DNA of 64,000 nucleotides from Trueperella pecoris (GCF_014926385.1 NZ_CP053291.1:1860001-1924000), one strand, 5' to 3'. Positions 18,346-27,991 are shown, counted from the first letter of the stretch. The notes: generated by a model from the letters alone, not told the origin. A program made the numbers and translations.

Positions 18346-18783
18346 TTACAGGTCGCCGGTTTGGAACAGGCTGAGCGAGGTGTCTCCGACGACGACGGCG
18401 ACGCCCTCGACCCTTGCTCCGGCGGCTTCCAGCGTGCTCACGCACGAGGCTTGGTTACCGTCCGCGCCCACGACGACGACGCGGCGGCCCGCGACGGGCG
18501 GCCCGGCGAGCTTGTCGATCTTACTGAAGGCGTCAAGGTGCTGTCCGCGCGATGCGGCGGCGTGGAGGATGGCGGTGGCGATGGCAAGCGCGATTGGCCC
18601 TTCGCCGCCGACGGCGTCGACGTCGTCGGGTCCGAGTCCGGTTTCTTCGAGGAGGTCGAGCATGGCGTGGCCCAAGAGCGGCGCGGCGTCGCGGTGGAGG
18701 GCGGCGGCCATGAGGTGGGCCGGGCCGCCGAGGGCGATGATGTGGGCGGCGAGGGCGGCTTTGGGTGCGTCGTTAGTTTCCAT
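18346..18783 (-). CDS. Phosphoribosyltransferase-like protein lacking the PRPP motif
   Basis: 145 residues. The layout recalls type I phosphoribosyltransferases such as orotate PRTase: DAVGGEGPIALAIATAIL resembles the first substrate loop and RRVVVVGADGNQASCVSTLE sits where the PRPP-binding VVEDVVTTGGS motif belongs. The acidic pair and TTGGS are missing, so catalysis is doubtful. The genuine pyrE in this window (46729-47307) keeps them. It is 9 bases upstream of no gene on its own side but follows the SDR gene by 9 bases, so the two are likely co-transcribed. Could be a regulatory or nucleotide-binding derivative; confidence in the fold is moderate. Confidence 0.55.
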   Translation of the reverse strand: METNDAPKAALAAHIIALGGPAHLMAAALHRDAAPLLGHAMLDLLEETGLGPDDVDAVGGEGPIALAIATAILHAAASRGQHLDAFSKIDKLAGPPVAGRRVVVVGADGNQASCVSTLEAAGARVEGVAVVVGDTSLSLFQTGDL

Positions 18784-18792
18784 GCGGGTAGT

Positions 18793-19581
18793 TTACTCGG
18801 CGGCGGGCTGGCGCCTCGCCCGCCCTGACCGTCCCGGCCCTGCCACTTTGCGCACGAGGGAGCGTGGCATCAGTTTGACGACGACGGCGAGTGCTTTGTA
18901 AAGGGGTGTGGGCGTGACGAGGACACGGCCGCGACGGGCGGCGGCGAGGGCGGAGCTGACGACGACTGCGGGCTCGGCGAAGGCGGCGGCGGGCCATTGG
19001 GAGGCGTCGACGTGGGAGCGCTGGTGAAACTCGGTGTGGATGAGTCCCGGCGTGACGGCCGTGGCGGTCACGCCGGTGCCGGCTAGCTCAGCGGCCAGGC
19101 CCTCGGTGAAGGTGCGCACCCAGGCTTTGTGTGCGGAGTAGGTGCCCTGCGCGGTCAGTGCCGTCATGGACGAGACGTTGATGATCGCTCCGTGGCCGCG
19201 ATCTTTCATGGCTGCCGCGGCGGCGTGTGAGAGCACCAGAACGGCGCGAACCATCACGTTGAGCCCCGTGAGCTCGCGTTCGAGCGAGCCGCCGACGAAG
19301 TCCTGCCCCAGCCCAAATCCGGCGTTGTTGACGAGGATGGAAACGGGCTCGGTGCGTGCGGTGAGACGGGCCGCTACGCGGGCGACGTCGTCGTGGTCGC
19401 CGACGTCGGCGGGAAGGACCTCGACGTGGATGCCGAAGGTGGCCCGAAGGTCGGCGGCAAGGGCCTCGAGGCGAGCGGCGGTGCGGGCGATGAGGACGAG
19501 GTCGTGGCCGGAGGCGGCCAGTTGGCGGGCAAATTCGGCGCCGAGCCCAGCAGAGGCGCCGGTGATGAGTGCTCTTGTCAT
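18793..19581 (-). CDS. Short-chain dehydrogenase/reductase
   Basis: 262-residue classical SDR. Cofactor motif LITGASAGLGAEFARQL (TGxxxGxG), the structural NNAG in ILVNNAGFGLG, and the active-site Ser with YxxxK in INVSSMTALTAQGTYSAHKA. The R after LVLIAR suggests a preference for NADP(H). A C-terminal extension rich in Val and Arg (LVRKVAGPGRSGRARR) may be membrane-associated, as in DltE-like subgroups. Substrate cannot be inferred. The start ATG at 19581 is 54 bases from the divergent xthA start. Confidence 0.92.
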   Translation of the reverse strand: MTRALITGASAGLGAEFARQLAASGHDLVLIARTAARLEALAADLRATFGIHVEVLPADVGDHDDVARVAARLTARTEPVSILVNNAGFGLGQDFVGGSLERELTGLNVMVRAVLVLSHAAAAAMKDRGHGAIINVSSMTALTAQGTYSAHKAWVRTFTEGLAAELAGTGVTATAVTPGLIHTEFHQRSHVDASQWPAAAFAEPAVVVSSALAAARRGRVLVTPTPLYKALAVVVKLMPRSLVRKVAGPGRSGRARRQPAAE

Positions 19582-19635
19582 GGGGCAAGCCTACCGGGTG
19601 CGGAAAGTGTCGGAGGGCGAAGGTAGGCTGGGGGC

Positions 19636-20472
19636 ATGAAACTAGCGACCTGGAATATTAACTCGATCCGTGCTCGCGCCGACCGCGCACTGGACGTCCT
19701 GCAACGCCATGACCTCGATGTTCTTGCTCTGCAGGAGATCAAGTGCAAGCCGGAACAGTTTCCTGTGGAGGAGTTTGAGGCGGCGGGCTATGAAGTCGCG
19801 GCGCATGGGTTGAACCAGTGGAATGGTGTGGCGATCGTTTCGCGCGTAGGCGTGGAGGGTGTGCGGCACGAGTTCGGGGGCCAGCCCGGCTTCACGAAGG
19901 GGGCGCCCGCTGATGGGCTCTACCTTCCCGGCGAACCGGAGGCCCGGGCCATCGGGGCCACGTGCGGGGCGGCTCCGGGCACTTCTGGCGCGGCGGGCGG
20001 CGTGGAGGTGTGGAGCCTGTACGTCCCTAACGGGCGGGCGGTCGGCGATCCTCACTACCACTACAAGCTGGCCTGGCTTGATGCGCTCAAGCAGCGTGCG
20101 GCGGAGCGGATCGCTGAGGATCCGCAGGCGAAGATCGCGCTCGTGGGCGATTGGAACGTCATCCCCACCGATGCGGACGTATGGGACGTCACCGCCACCG
20201 GCGGCCTCTACCTCAGCCAGCCGGAACGGGACGCCTTCTTCGCGTTCGAGGAGGCCGGATTCGTAGAGGTGTCGCGGCCACGGGCCACGAACTACACGTT
20301 CTGGGACTACCAACAGCTGCGTTTCCCGAAGAACCAGGGCATGCGCATCGATTACGTCTACGCCTCGCCGGCTCTGGCGGAGCGTGTCAGCGCGGTGGAG
20401 ATTGACCGCGATGAGCGCAAGGGCAAGGGCGCCTCGGATCACGTGCCGGTGATCGTGGAGTTTGACCTCTAG
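19636..20472 (+). CDS. xthA: Exodeoxyribonuclease III (AP endonuclease)
   Basis: Base-excision repair: cuts at abasic sites and has 3'-5' exonuclease and 3'-phosphatase activity on duplex DNA. 278 residues. Motifs: KLATWNINSIRARADR, LQEIKCKPEQFP (metal-binding Glu), LVGDWNVIPTDADVWD, MRIDYVYASP and GASDHVPVIVEF with the catalytic Asp-His pair. A Gly/Ala-rich insert around residues 106-120 (ATCGAAPGTSGAAGGVE) is not typical and lies on a surface loop of the fold. ATG at 19636; the gene is convergent with the serine hydrolase. Confidence 0.95.
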   Translation: MKLATWNINSIRARADRALDVLQRHDLDVLALQEIKCKPEQFPVEEFEAAGYEVAAHGLNQWNGVAIVSRVGVEGVRHEFGGQPGFTKGAPADGLYLPGEPEARAIGATCGAAPGTSGAAGGVEVWSLYVPNGRAVGDPHYHYKLAWLDALKQRAAERIAEDPQAKIALVGDWNVIPTDADVWDVTATGGLYLSQPERDAFFAFEEAGFVEVSRPRATNYTFWDYQQLRFPKNQGMRIDYVYASPALAERVSAVEIDRDERKGKGASDHVPVIVEFDL

Positions 20473-20576
20473 GGCGCCCCGCACCGAACGCGCCGTAGCC
20501 GGGTAGCAGCTCGCGTCGGGTAGCAGCGCGCGCCGGCCCTGATGCGGCCGCCGGCCGGCGCATGCCCGGCGCTCGG

Positions 20577-21380
20577 CTACAGCTGGATCATCTCGTCTGT
20601 TAGGGCGGGCCAGTATTCGACGTGCTCGTCGTTGAAGTCCTCCGTGCCGAGGAAGACCCCGCCCTTGCCCTGGTAGAGATCCATGTAGAAGAAGGAGCCG
20701 GACATCCCGAAGTGCCCCACCACGTGGTTAGAGAAGTGCGGCCCTGTCCAGTGCGCATCCAGCGGGTTTCGGATCGAAAACCCGAGGCCCCACGGCCGGT
20801 TCTGCGAACGTCCGTAGCCCGGCGTGATGCCCGGGATCCCTGGAAACTGAACCTGGAAGGCCTTTTCAGCCAGGTCACGCGAGATGAGCTGAGGATGCAG
20901 GATCTCCCGCCCGAACTTAACCAGGCAGTTGGCGGCGCCCAGTCCCGCGTAGGCGATGGAGCCGTCGATTCGGGCCGACGTCATCCCCAACGGATCGAGC
21001 ACCTGGGTGTGGATCCAGTCGTGAATCGGCATCCCGATGTACTTTTCGGCCTCCTGCCCCATCACGTCGAAGCCGTAGTTGGAGTAAATACGACGCCGTC
21101 CCGGCTTGGCAATCGGATCGCCCGGTTTGGCCGGCAGGCCCGAGGCGTGGGACAGGAGATGGCGGAAGGTGGATCCTTCCGGCCCCGCGGGCGTGTCGAG
21201 GTCAAATTTTCCTTGTTCGATAGCCACGAGGATTGCCCACGCCGCGATCGGCTTCGTCACCGACATGTAGCGGTAGACCTTGGTGGGGTCCCCTACCGCG
21301 AGCTTGACCTCGGCCGCATCGAAGGCGACGTACGTGTGCTCGAAGTCGAATTTATCGGATGGCAGCGGCTCGGTGATCAT
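20577..21380 (-). CDS. Beta-lactamase-family serine hydrolase
   Basis: 267 residues, penicillin-binding-protein/class C beta-lactamase fold. The nucleophile motif SxxK is in MSVTKPIAAWAI, and the YxN motif is YSNYG. HFGMSGSFFYMDLY fits the third (HxG-like) motif. No signal peptide is apparent, so it is probably cytosolic and an esterase or peptidase rather than a drug-resistance enzyme. Start is ATG at 21380 (MITEPLP); an in-frame start six codons earlier lacks support. Confidence 0.87.
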   Translation of the reverse strand: MITEPLPSDKFDFEHTYVAFDAAEVKLAVGDPTKVYRYMSVTKPIAAWAILVAIEQGKFDLDTPAGPEGSTFRHLLSHASGLPAKPGDPIAKPGRRRIYSNYGFDVMGQEAEKYIGMPIHDWIHTQVLDPLGMTSARIDGSIAYAGLGAANCLVKFGREILHPQLISRDLAEKAFQVQFPGIPGITPGYGRSQNRPWGLGFSIRNPLDAHWTGPHFSNHVVGHFGMSGSFFYMDLYQGKGGVFLGTEDFNDEHVEYWPALTDEMIQL

Positions 21381-21539
21381 GTCTCCACTCTGGCACAAAC
21401 TGATTCGCTCCGCAGGGGCAAGCCACCTTACCCCCTCCGCTCACGACGCCGAAGGTGGCCTTAACCCCGTCACCTCGGCGAATGCCACGGCCCTTGCGCC
21501 CATTTCTGCACGGTGAATAAAGCGGGTTAGTATGGACGC

Positions 21540-22046
21540 ATGAAGGACGAGACGCCGAGGTTGAGTTCCTCCGCGGACGGGGTCCATTTTGAATCGTCGC
21601 CCGATCCGCTATTAAATCTGCCCGAGTCCCCCTTCGGGCCGAATCTTTATGCGCCAGGCCATAACTTCGGCGGAGGCAACGCCCGCTCGCTCGAGGAGGC
21701 CATCCGGGCTCAACACGCCCAGCAGCGCGCGGCCGCGCTTCGCGCCCACCCCTCGCAGTTCGCCACTCACGGTCAGCTCGCAGGCGGAGGCGACCTACAA
21801 CGCGGTGAGGCGCCGTTGGCGAAGAGCCGCTGGTTCGCCGTCGTTCTCGCATTAACCTTCGGCACTTTCGGGGCACACAACTTCTACCTCGGCAAGCCCA
21901 ACCGGGCCCTGGTCAACATCGCGCTCTGGCTTGTTGGAGCGCTCGCCGCCGCTGCCACAGGTTCAATCTTTGCCATGCTGCCGGTGATTTCGCTTGTCAT
22001 CGTTGAGTGTGCACAGATCATGCGGGGTACGGGCGACTACCGCTAG
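21540..22046 (+). CDS. TM2-domain membrane protein
   Basis: 168 residues. A polar N-terminal half (about 1-95, Ser/Pro/Ala/Gln-rich) precedes a TM2 domain: KSRWFAVVLALTFGTFGAHN with FYLGKPNRALVNIALWLVG, then a second membrane helix ending in CAQIMRGTGDYR. The short gap between the helices and the GxHxFYLG motif are diagnostic. Function of bacterial TM2 proteins is unknown. ATG at 21540 follows a TAGTAT box by a few bases, so the transcript may have a very short leader. Confidence 0.85.
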   Translation: MKDETPRLSSSADGVHFESSPDPLLNLPESPFGPNLYAPGHNFGGGNARSLEEAIRAQHAQQRAAALRAHPSQFATHGQLAGGGDLQRGEAPLAKSRWFAVVLALTFGTFGAHNFYLGKPNRALVNIALWLVGALAAAATGSIFAMLPVISLVIVECAQIMRGTGDYR

Positions 22047-22114
22047 GCGCGGGGCGCCGCCGGGAGCACGCGGGGCGCACACGGACCGCGGAGGGAAAGC
22101 GCTAGTGTAAATCC

Positions 22115-23536
22115 ATGCATTACGATCTCTTAATACTCGGGTCCGGATCAGCGAATTCGATTCCGGGGCGCGAATTTGCCGACCAGAAAATCGCTCTCGT
22201 CGAGGAGGCCGCCTTCGGCGGAACCTGCCTCAACTCGGGCTGCATTCCCACGAAAATGTTTGTCCACACCGCGGACGTGGCCCGGCAGGCGGCAACCGCG
22301 GCCCGATTCGGGCTCGACATGCGCCTCGACGGCGTGGATTGGCCCGCGATTCGCGAGCGCATCTTCGGCCGGATCGACCCGCTGTCCGAGGCCGGCCGTA
22401 TCCATCGCGAAACCCGCCACAGCAACATGACGTACTTCGCGGGCCACGCCAGCTTCGTCGGCCCCAAGAAGATAGAGATCGCCCTTACAGACGGAGGGCG
22501 AGAGGTCCTCACGGCCGACAGGATCGTCATCGCCACCGGCTCCCGCCCTGACATGCCGAACGTGGTCGGCCTCGCCGACGTCGGGGCATTGACGAACGCT
22601 TCGGTCATGCGAATGGAACAGCTACCACAGTCGATGCTCGTGCTGGGGTCGGGATACATCGCCGCGGAAATGGCGTCCGTGTTCTCGGCCCTCGGGGTCG
22701 ACGTCACCGTCGTTGCCCGCAGCGGAGCCCTCCTGCGCAGCCTCGACTCTGATATCTCCCACGCCTACACCGAGGCGGCGCGCGAGTGCTACGGCGTCGT
22801 CACATATTTCGATGCCACCCGAGCCACACGAGAAGGCGGACGTGTTCGGCTGACCGGGTTCGAAGGCGGCAGGGAGCGTACGCTCGAAGCGGAAACGATT
22901 CTCGTGGCCACCGGCCGAATCCCCAACGCGGACACCCTCAACCTCTCGGCCGCGGGTATCGCGACGAAGGCCGGGCGTATCCGCACTGACCAGTACCTTC
23001 GCGTCCTTGGGAGGGACGGGTCGGTGGTCGACGGCGTCTTCGCACTCGGGGACGTCACCTCCCCACACATGCTCAAGCACATCGCCAACCATGAGATGCG
23101 CGTCGTGCGGCACAACCTGCTCAACCCGGACAAGCTCGCACGCGTGCACGAGGACATCGTTCCCGCGGCCGTCTTCGGCCACCCACAGGTGGGCACCGTC
23201 GGGATGACGGAGGAGGAAGCCAAGCGGCAGGGCATCGACTACGTGGTGGGCAAGCAGAAATATGCAGACATCGCATATGGGTGGGCCATGGAGGATACGC
23301 ACGGCTTCACCAAGGTCATCGCCGAACGCGGCACGTCGCGCATCCTCGGCTGCCACATTATCGGACCACAGGCGGTAACCCTAGTCCAGCTCATCGTGCA
23401 GGCCATGTCCACCGGGCAGAGCGCGCGTGACATCGTGCGCGCCCAGCACTGGATTCACCCCGCGATGCCCGAGCTCCTCGAAAACGCCTTGCTACAGGTC
23501 AGCGGGATGTCCCACCTCGAGCGCGCCGAGCAGTAG
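22115..23536 (+). CDS. mtr: Mycothione reductase
   Basis: NADPH-dependent reduction of oxidised mycothiol, the main low-molecular-weight thiol of actinobacteria. The 473-residue flavoprotein starts HYDLLILGSGSANSI (FAD-binding, with the GSGSAN variant characteristic of Mtr rather than glutathione reductase). The redox-active disulfide is in GGTCLNSGCIPTKMF. An NADPH-binding site LVLGSGYIAAEMASVFSALG and the C-terminal catalytic HPAMPELLENAL follow. Preceded by GGAGGGAAAGCG about 20 bases upstream of ATG 22115. This gene is the best taxonomic marker in the window. Confidence 0.95.
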   Translation: MHYDLLILGSGSANSIPGREFADQKIALVEEAAFGGTCLNSGCIPTKMFVHTADVARQAATAARFGLDMRLDGVDWPAIRERIFGRIDPLSEAGRIHRETRHSNMTYFAGHASFVGPKKIEIALTDGGREVLTADRIVIATGSRPDMPNVVGLADVGALTNASVMRMEQLPQSMLVLGSGYIAAEMASVFSALGVDVTVVARSGALLRSLDSDISHAYTEAARECYGVVTYFDATRATREGGRVRLTGFEGGRERTLEAETILVATGRIPNADTLNLSAAGIATKAGRIRTDQYLRVLGRDGSVVDGVFALGDVTSPHMLKHIANHEMRVVRHNLLNPDKLARVHEDIVPAAVFGHPQVGTVGMTEEEAKRQGIDYVVGKQKYADIAYGWAMEDTHGFTKVIAERGTSRILGCHIIGPQAVTLVQLIVQAMSTGQSARDIVRAQHWIHPAMPELLENALLQVSGMSHLERAEQ

Positions 23537-23555
23537 GTCTGGGCCGCTCAACGTC

Positions 23556-23600
23556 GCAGGGCCGGGTCGGTCACCGGCGTCGGCCGACCCAGAACCCTGC
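23556..23600. terminator. Bidirectional hairpin between mtr and clpB
   Basis: Convergent genes are separated by a two-part stem: GCAGGG (23556-23561) with CCCTGC (23595-23600) and GGGTCGG (23564-23570) with CCGACCC (23584-23590). No T-run on either strand, so terminator function is inferred from position. Confidence 0.45.
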
Positions 23601-23611
23601 AGCGAGCGCCC

Positions 23612-26245
23612 TTACCGCCTGCTCAGGACCAGCCGGTAGCCCGGCGTCGCCTCGGGCGCGCCTTCGGCGTCGAGCTCTGCGGTATCAAAATCGGCGGCGT
23701 CCACGACCACGGTGTCCCCGTCCTCAACCTCTCCGGAGAGCAGCAGCCGCGCCAGCTGGTCGCCGATTTCGCGCTGAATGAGGCGGCGGAGCGGGCGTGC
23801 GCCGTAGGCCGGGTCGTACCCGTCCATGGCAAGAACGGCCGCGGCCGCATCGGTTACGTCGAGCGTGATCCGGCGCGAGGCGAGGCGCTTCATCATTTGC
23901 TCGATCTGCAGGTCGACGATCTTGCCGATCTCGTCGATCGAGAGCGGGTCGAAGACGATGATGTCATCGAGGCGGTTGAGGAACTCGGGTTTGAAGTGCG
24001 CACGCACCGCGCCGAGCACGGCCTTCCTCGCCTCCGTCATCGACTCATCCATAAGGAACTGCGAGCCGATGTTCGAGGTGAGGATGAGGATCGTGTTGCG
24101 AAAATCCACCGTCCGCCCCTGCCCGTCCGTGAGCCGCCCGTCATCAAGCACCTGGAGCAGGATGTCGAAGACCTCCGGATGGGCCTTCTCCACCTCGTCA
24201 AGGAGCACGACGCCGTATGGTCGGCGCCGCACCGCCTCCGTCAGCTGACCACCCTCCTCGTATCCGACGTATCCCGGAGGCGCGCCGACGAGGCGAGCCA
24301 CCGAGTGCTTCTCCGAATACTCGGACATGTCGATGCGGACCATGGCACGTTCGTCGTCGAAGAGGAAGTCGGCGAGGGCCTTGGCGAGCTCCGTCTTTCC
24401 GACGCCGGTGGGGCCGAGGAACATGAAGGAGCCGGTGGGCCGATTCGGGTCGGCGACGCCGGCGCGCGAGCGGCGCACCGCATCCGACACCGATCGGACC
24501 GCGGCCTTCTGCCCGATGAGGCGTTGGCCGATGTGGTCTTCCATGGTCAGCAGCTTCTCGGTTTCGCCCTGGAGGAGGCGGCCGACGGGAATGCCCGTCC
24601 ACGCGGCAACGACCTCGGCGATGCCATCCGCGTCGACACGCTCGGCGATCATGGGAACGACGCTTTCGCTGGCGCGCTCCTCGGCTTCCCCGGCCTCGAT
24701 CTGCTCCATGACCTGCGGGATGTCGCCGTTTTGGATACGGCCGGCTTCCTCGTAGCGGCCCTCGCGGATGGCCTTTTCGAGCTCGGTGCGCAACTCGTCG
24801 AGCTTGACGCGGAGGTCTCCAACCTTGTTGCGCCCCGCCTTTTCGGCCTCCCACCGGGCGTTCAGCACGGCGAGCTCCTCGGACTTGTCGGCGAGCTCGG
24901 CCTCGATGCGCTCGAGGCGGTCGGCCGCCGCGGCGTCGTCGCTCTCCTCGGTGTCCTCGAGGTAGGACTTCTCCATCGTGAGGCGGTCAACCTGACGCTG
25001 GAGCACGTCGATCTCCTCCGGCGACGAGTCGAGTTCCATGCGCAGGCGGGAGGCGGCCTCATCGACGAGGTCGATCGCCTTGTCGGGTAGCTGGCGCCCG
25101 GAGATGTAACGATCGGAGAGCGTGGCCGCCGCGACGAGCGCGCCATCCGAGATCGTGACCTTGTGATGGGCCTCGTACTTGGGCGCGATGCCGCGCAGGA
25201 TCGCCACCGTGTCCTCCACCGACGGCTCGCCCACGTAGATTTGCTGGAAACGACGCTCGAGCGCCGGGTCCTTTTCGATGTTCTCGCGGTACTCATCCAG
25301 GGTCGTGGCCCCGACGAGCCTCAGCTCGCCACGGGCCAGCATCGGCTTGAGCATGTTGCCGGCATCCATCGAGGAGTCCCCACCTGCCCCGGCGCCGACG
25401 ACGGTGTGGAGCTCGTCAATGAAAGTCACGATCTGTCCATCCGAGTCCTTGATTTCCTGCAAAACGGCCTTGAGGCGCTCCTCGAACTCGCCGCGGTACT
25501 TCGCCCCGGCGAGCATGCCGGCGATGTCGAGCGAGATGAGGCGCTTGCCGCGGAGGGATTCGGGGACGTCCCCGTCGACAATGCGCTGGGCGAGCCCCTC
25601 GACCACGGCCGTCTTACCCACGCCCGGTTCGCCAATGAGAACCGGGTTGTTCTTTGTGCGCCGGGATAGGACCTGGACGACGCGGCGAATTTCGGAGTCT
25701 CGGCCGATGACCGGGTCCAGCTTGCCGTCTCGCGCCATGTGGGTCAGGTCCGCGCCGTACTTTTCAAGCGCTTGGAAAGTGCCCTCGGGGTCCGGCGAGT
25801 CCACCTTGCGGTTTCCGCGTACCCCCGGCAGGGCGGCCATGAGCTGTTCGTGGCCAGCGCCCGCCGCCCTCAGGATTTCGCCAGCAGAATGCTGGGAGGC
25901 AGACAGCGCGAGGAGTAGATGCTCCGTGGAAATGTAGGAGTCACCGAGGGCGGTGGCTTCCTTTCCCGCGTCTGACAGGACGAGAGATGTGCTTCGCGAC
26001 GCCTGCGGCGCCGTGGTATTCGACCCCGAGATCCCGGGTAGCGTAGCGAGGTGGGCGCGCGTGCGTTCGGCGATGACCTGGCGCTGAGCCCCCACCGCCT
26101 CGAGGAGCACTGCCGCCACCCCGTCCTGCTGGCCAAGAAGGGCCGCCAAAAGGTGTGTGGGTTCAAGCTGAGGGTTCCCGGCGCGCGTGGCTGCCGAAAG
26201 CGCATCAGCGATCGCCTCTTGCGACTTAGTTGTAAGCTTGTCCAT
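23612..26245 (-). CDS. clpB: ClpB disaggregase (AAA+ chaperone)
   Basis: Hexameric ATPase that dissolves protein aggregates with DnaK. 877 residues. Order: Clp N-domain (1-140), AAA1 with Walker [19 protein letters not shown] near residue 205, the coiled-coil middle domain (about 405-530, with [18 protein letters not shown]), AAA2 with [18 protein letters not shown] near 610 and C-terminal small domain. No ClpP-binding loop (IGF) is expected in ClpB and none was found. ATG at 26245 is preceded by a GGAGG-like GGAGGATAAGT. A HAIR box at 26345-26365 marks it as an HspR target, together with the dnaK operon. Confidence 0.97.
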   Translation of the reverse strand: MDKLTTKSQEAIADALSAATRAGNPQLEPTHLLAALLGQQDGVAAVLLEAVGAQRQVIAERTRAHLATLPGISGSNTTAPQASRSTSLVLSDAGKEATALGDSYISTEHLLLALSASQHSAGEILRAAGAGHEQLMAALPGVRGNRKVDSPDPEGTFQALEKYGADLTHMARDGKLDPVIGRDSEIRRVVQVLSRRTKNNPVLIGEPGVGKTAVVEGLAQRIVDGDVPESLRGKRLISLDIAGMLAGAKYRGEFEERLKAVLQEIKDSDGQIVTFIDELHTVVGAGAGGDSSMDAGNMLKPMLARGELRLVGATTLDEYRENIEKDPALERRFQQIYVGEPSVEDTVAILRGIAPKYEAHHKVTISDGALVAAATLSDRYISGRQLPDKAIDLVDEAASRLRMELDSSPEEIDVLQRQVDRLTMEKSYLEDTEESDDAAAADRLERIEAELADKSEELAVLNARWEAEKAGRNKVGDLRVKLDELRTELEKAIREGRYEEAGRIQNGDIPQVMEQIEAGEAEERASESVVPMIAERVDADGIAEVVAAWTGIPVGRLLQGETEKLLTMEDHIGQRLIGQKAAVRSVSDAVRRSRAGVADPNRPTGSFMFLGPTGVGKTELAKALADFLFDDERAMVRIDMSEYSEKHSVARLVGAPPGYVGYEEGGQLTEAVRRRPYGVVLLDEVEKAHPEVFDILLQVLDDGRLTDGQGRTVDFRNTILILTSNIGSQFLMDESMTEARKAVLGAVRAHFKPEFLNRLDDIIVFDPLSIDEIGKIVDLQIEQMMKRLASRRITLDVTDAAAAVLAMDGYDPAYGARPLRRLIQREIGDQLARLLLSGEVEDGDTVVVDAADFDTAELDAEGAPEATPGYRLVLSRR

Positions 26246-26344
26246 ACTTATCCTCCGTTAATATTTCCGCTATTTTTAGCGGTTTTGGCACGGTTCCCAA
26301 CGGGTGCACCACACCAACTTTCCGCTATCGACAACGTCAACTAA

Positions 26345-26365
26345 GTTGAGTGTATTCCACTCAAG
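26345..26365. promoter_or_regulatory. HAIR box (HspR operator) upstream of clpB
   Basis: TTGAGT-N7-ACTCAAG, 6 of 7 positions of the left half and all of the right half of the consensus CTTGAGT-N7-ACTCAAG. It lies about 100 bases upstream of the clpB start and 46 bases upstream of the divergent nei start, so it could affect both. Confidence 0.88.
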
Positions 26366-26411
26366 TTTCAAAGTCTAGAGTTCGGTGAGATCTCTCCTTA
26401 TACTTGAGGGC

Positions 26412-27410
26412 ATGCCTGAGGGTCACTCCATTCACCGCCTCGCCCGCGTCCTCACCGAGCTGTTCGCCGACGCCGTCGTCCACGCCTCCTCCCCGCAAGG
26501 CCGGTTTGCCGCCGGCGCAGAAATCCTCAACGGCTCGCGGATCCTACCCGCGCAGGCGTGGGGCAAGCACCTCTTTATCCCCTTCCTGCCGGCGGGCACG
26601 GAAAGCCCGGCGGCGGGCGACACACCTGCACACCCCGCGCCGGCGCATCCGCACGCCTCCCTCGCCGATCCCACTGCCACCGAGGCGCTGTGGCTCCACG
26701 TTCACCTCGGGCTCTATGGACGCTGGGTATTCAACGGCGATTCAACCTTCCTCTCCTCTCCCCTGCTCGGGGTTCCCCACATCATCGTCGGTGAAGAATC
26801 ACTCGGCGCATGGAGCCAAGAGGCGCCCACGAGCCTCAAGCCCTGGCAGCCACACCCGCCTCGCGGCACGATCCGGCTGCGCATCCAAAGCGACCACGGC
26901 ACCGCCGACCTCTCGGGCCCCAATCAGTGCGTCATCCAGTCGGGCGCGGAGGTCGGCGTCGTCGTCGGACGCCTCGGCCCAGACCCGCTACGCAACGAAC
27001 CCGGGGACCGCGAGCGCTTCATCAGCCTCGTCCGTGCCCGCCGTAGCCCCGTCGGCGCGCTGGTCATGGACCAGTCGGTGACAGCCGGGCCCGGCAACAT
27101 CTACCGCGCGGAGTCCCTCTTCCGGACCGGCATCAACCCCTACCGCCCGGGCGCGAAAGTCTCCGCCACGCGCCTTAGCCACCTCTGGGACGACCTCGTC
27201 CACCTCATGCGGGACGGCCTGTCCGCCGGGACGATCACGACCGTCTCCCCCGACCTCGTCCCTTCCCCACTCCCAGCCAACGACGCCGAAGCCACCCGTT
27301 TCGCCGTCTACCACCGCCAGGGCCGGGCATGCCTGCGCTGTGGCGCCACGATCCGTGAGGCCGACATGGCTGGCCGGCGCCTCTTTTGGTGCCCCGGGTG
27401 CCAGCACTAG
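26412..27410 (+). CDS. nei: Fpg/Nei-family DNA glycosylase (endonuclease VIII-like)
   Basis: Removes oxidised bases from DNA and nicks the abasic site. 332 residues. The mature N-terminus PEGHSIHRLARVL (Pro2, Glu3 catalytic) marks the Nei rather than Fpg branch (which has PELPEV). The helix-two-turn-helix SVTAGPGNIYRAESLFRTGI is present, and the C-terminal zinc finger has CLRCGATIREADMAGRRLFW followed by CPGCQH. Start is ATG at 26412 because Pro2 must follow; the open frame begins 27 bases earlier. A Pro/Ala/His-rich insert (residues about 68-88) distinguishes it from short homologues. Confidence 0.92.
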   Translation: MPEGHSIHRLARVLTELFADAVVHASSPQGRFAAGAEILNGSRILPAQAWGKHLFIPFLPAGTESPAAGDTPAHPAPAHPHASLADPTATEALWLHVHLGLYGRWVFNGDSTFLSSPLLGVPHIIVGEESLGAWSQEAPTSLKPWQPHPPRGTIRLRIQSDHGTADLSGPNQCVIQSGAEVGVVVGRLGPDPLRNEPGDRERFISLVRARRSPVGALVMDQSVTAGPGNIYRAESLFRTGINPYRPGAKVSATRLSHLWDDLVHLMRDGLSAGTITTVSPDLVPSPLPANDAEATRFAVYHRQGRACLRCGATIREADMAGRRLFWCPGCQH

Positions 27411-27579
27411 CGTCACGATCGCGAGCCACACCATACGTGCAGCCAGCAACCCGAGCGCGATCGCAAGCCGCATACGCTCACAGGTTAAAGGCCGCCGAAC
27501 ATCGCCATCGCGATACGTTCGGCGATAGACTGCAACTAGGCCGGGTTGGCCGGCGTTAACCGAGAGAAAGGGGCTGTCA

Positions 27580-27768
27580 ATGGGAATTTTTGACAAGGCC
27601 AAGGACATGCTGAACAGCGATCAGGCAGAAGAGTACTCCGACAAGGCTCTCGACCAGGCCGCCAAGCTCGCAACCGACAAGCTCGGCACGGAGCACGCGG
27701 ACAAGATCACGAAGATCCGCGACGAGGCCGATGCCCGCATCGGCAACGAAGGCTCCAAGCCGGAGTAA
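27580..27768 (+). CDS. MT0933-like antitoxin-family small protein
   Basis: 62 residues, acidic and helical: MGIFDKAKDMLNSDQAEEYS, then KALDQAAKLATDKLGTEHAD. This is the pattern of the actinobacterial 'MT0933-like antitoxin' family (also annotated CsbD-like in some genomes). The label comes from a family member; no toxin gene is adjacent here, so an antitoxin role is not supported by context. ATG at 27580 with GAGAAAGGGG upstream and a terminator directly downstream show a single-gene transcript. Confidence 0.8.
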   Translation: MGIFDKAKDMLNSDQAEEYSDKALDQAAKLATDKLGTEHADKITKIRDEADARIGNEGSKPE

Positions 27769-27802
27769 GCTCCCGCCACCGCTAACTAGCGCTTAGCCGG
27801 GA

Positions 27803-27838
27803 GGGGCGCAGGTCTTAACGATCTGTGCCCCTTCCTTT
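27803..27838 (+). terminator. Intrinsic terminator of the 62-residue antitoxin-like gene
   Basis: GGGGCGCAG (27803-27811) pairs with CTGTGCCCC (27823-27831, one G-T), followed by TTCCTTTT. Confidence 0.85.
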
Positions 27839-27877
27839 TGCGCTCGGCGCCCACGCCCCCATCCGCCGGCGCCCATG

Positions 27878-27951
27878 CCCCATGGGCCGGTGCCGATGCC
27901 CCATGGGCCGGTGCCGATGCCCCATGGGCCGGTGCCGATGCCCCATGGGCC
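27878..27951. repeat. 21-base tandem repeat, 3.5 copies
   Basis: Units of 21 bases starting CCCCATGGGCCGG and ending TGCCGATG at 27878, 27899 and 27920, then a partial unit. Perfect copies. It lies just before the palindromic repeat that holds IS30 copy 2. Open frames through it are not considered coding. Confidence 0.92.
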
Positions 27952-27973
27952 GAAACCCTATTAAGCTGATCCG

Positions 27974-27991
27974 CGCTGTAGTAATATGCGC
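27974..27991. repeat. Left half of palindromic repeat split by IS30 copy 2
   Basis: CGCTGTAGTAATATG followed by CGC (27989-27991, target duplication). Outer flank CTATTAAGCTGATCC matches the flank left of copy 1. Confidence 0.85.

Noticed and set aside
27580-27768. Toxin-antitoxin pair
   Set aside because: The small protein belongs to an antitoxin-labelled family, but neither neighbour is a toxin and it has its own terminator.
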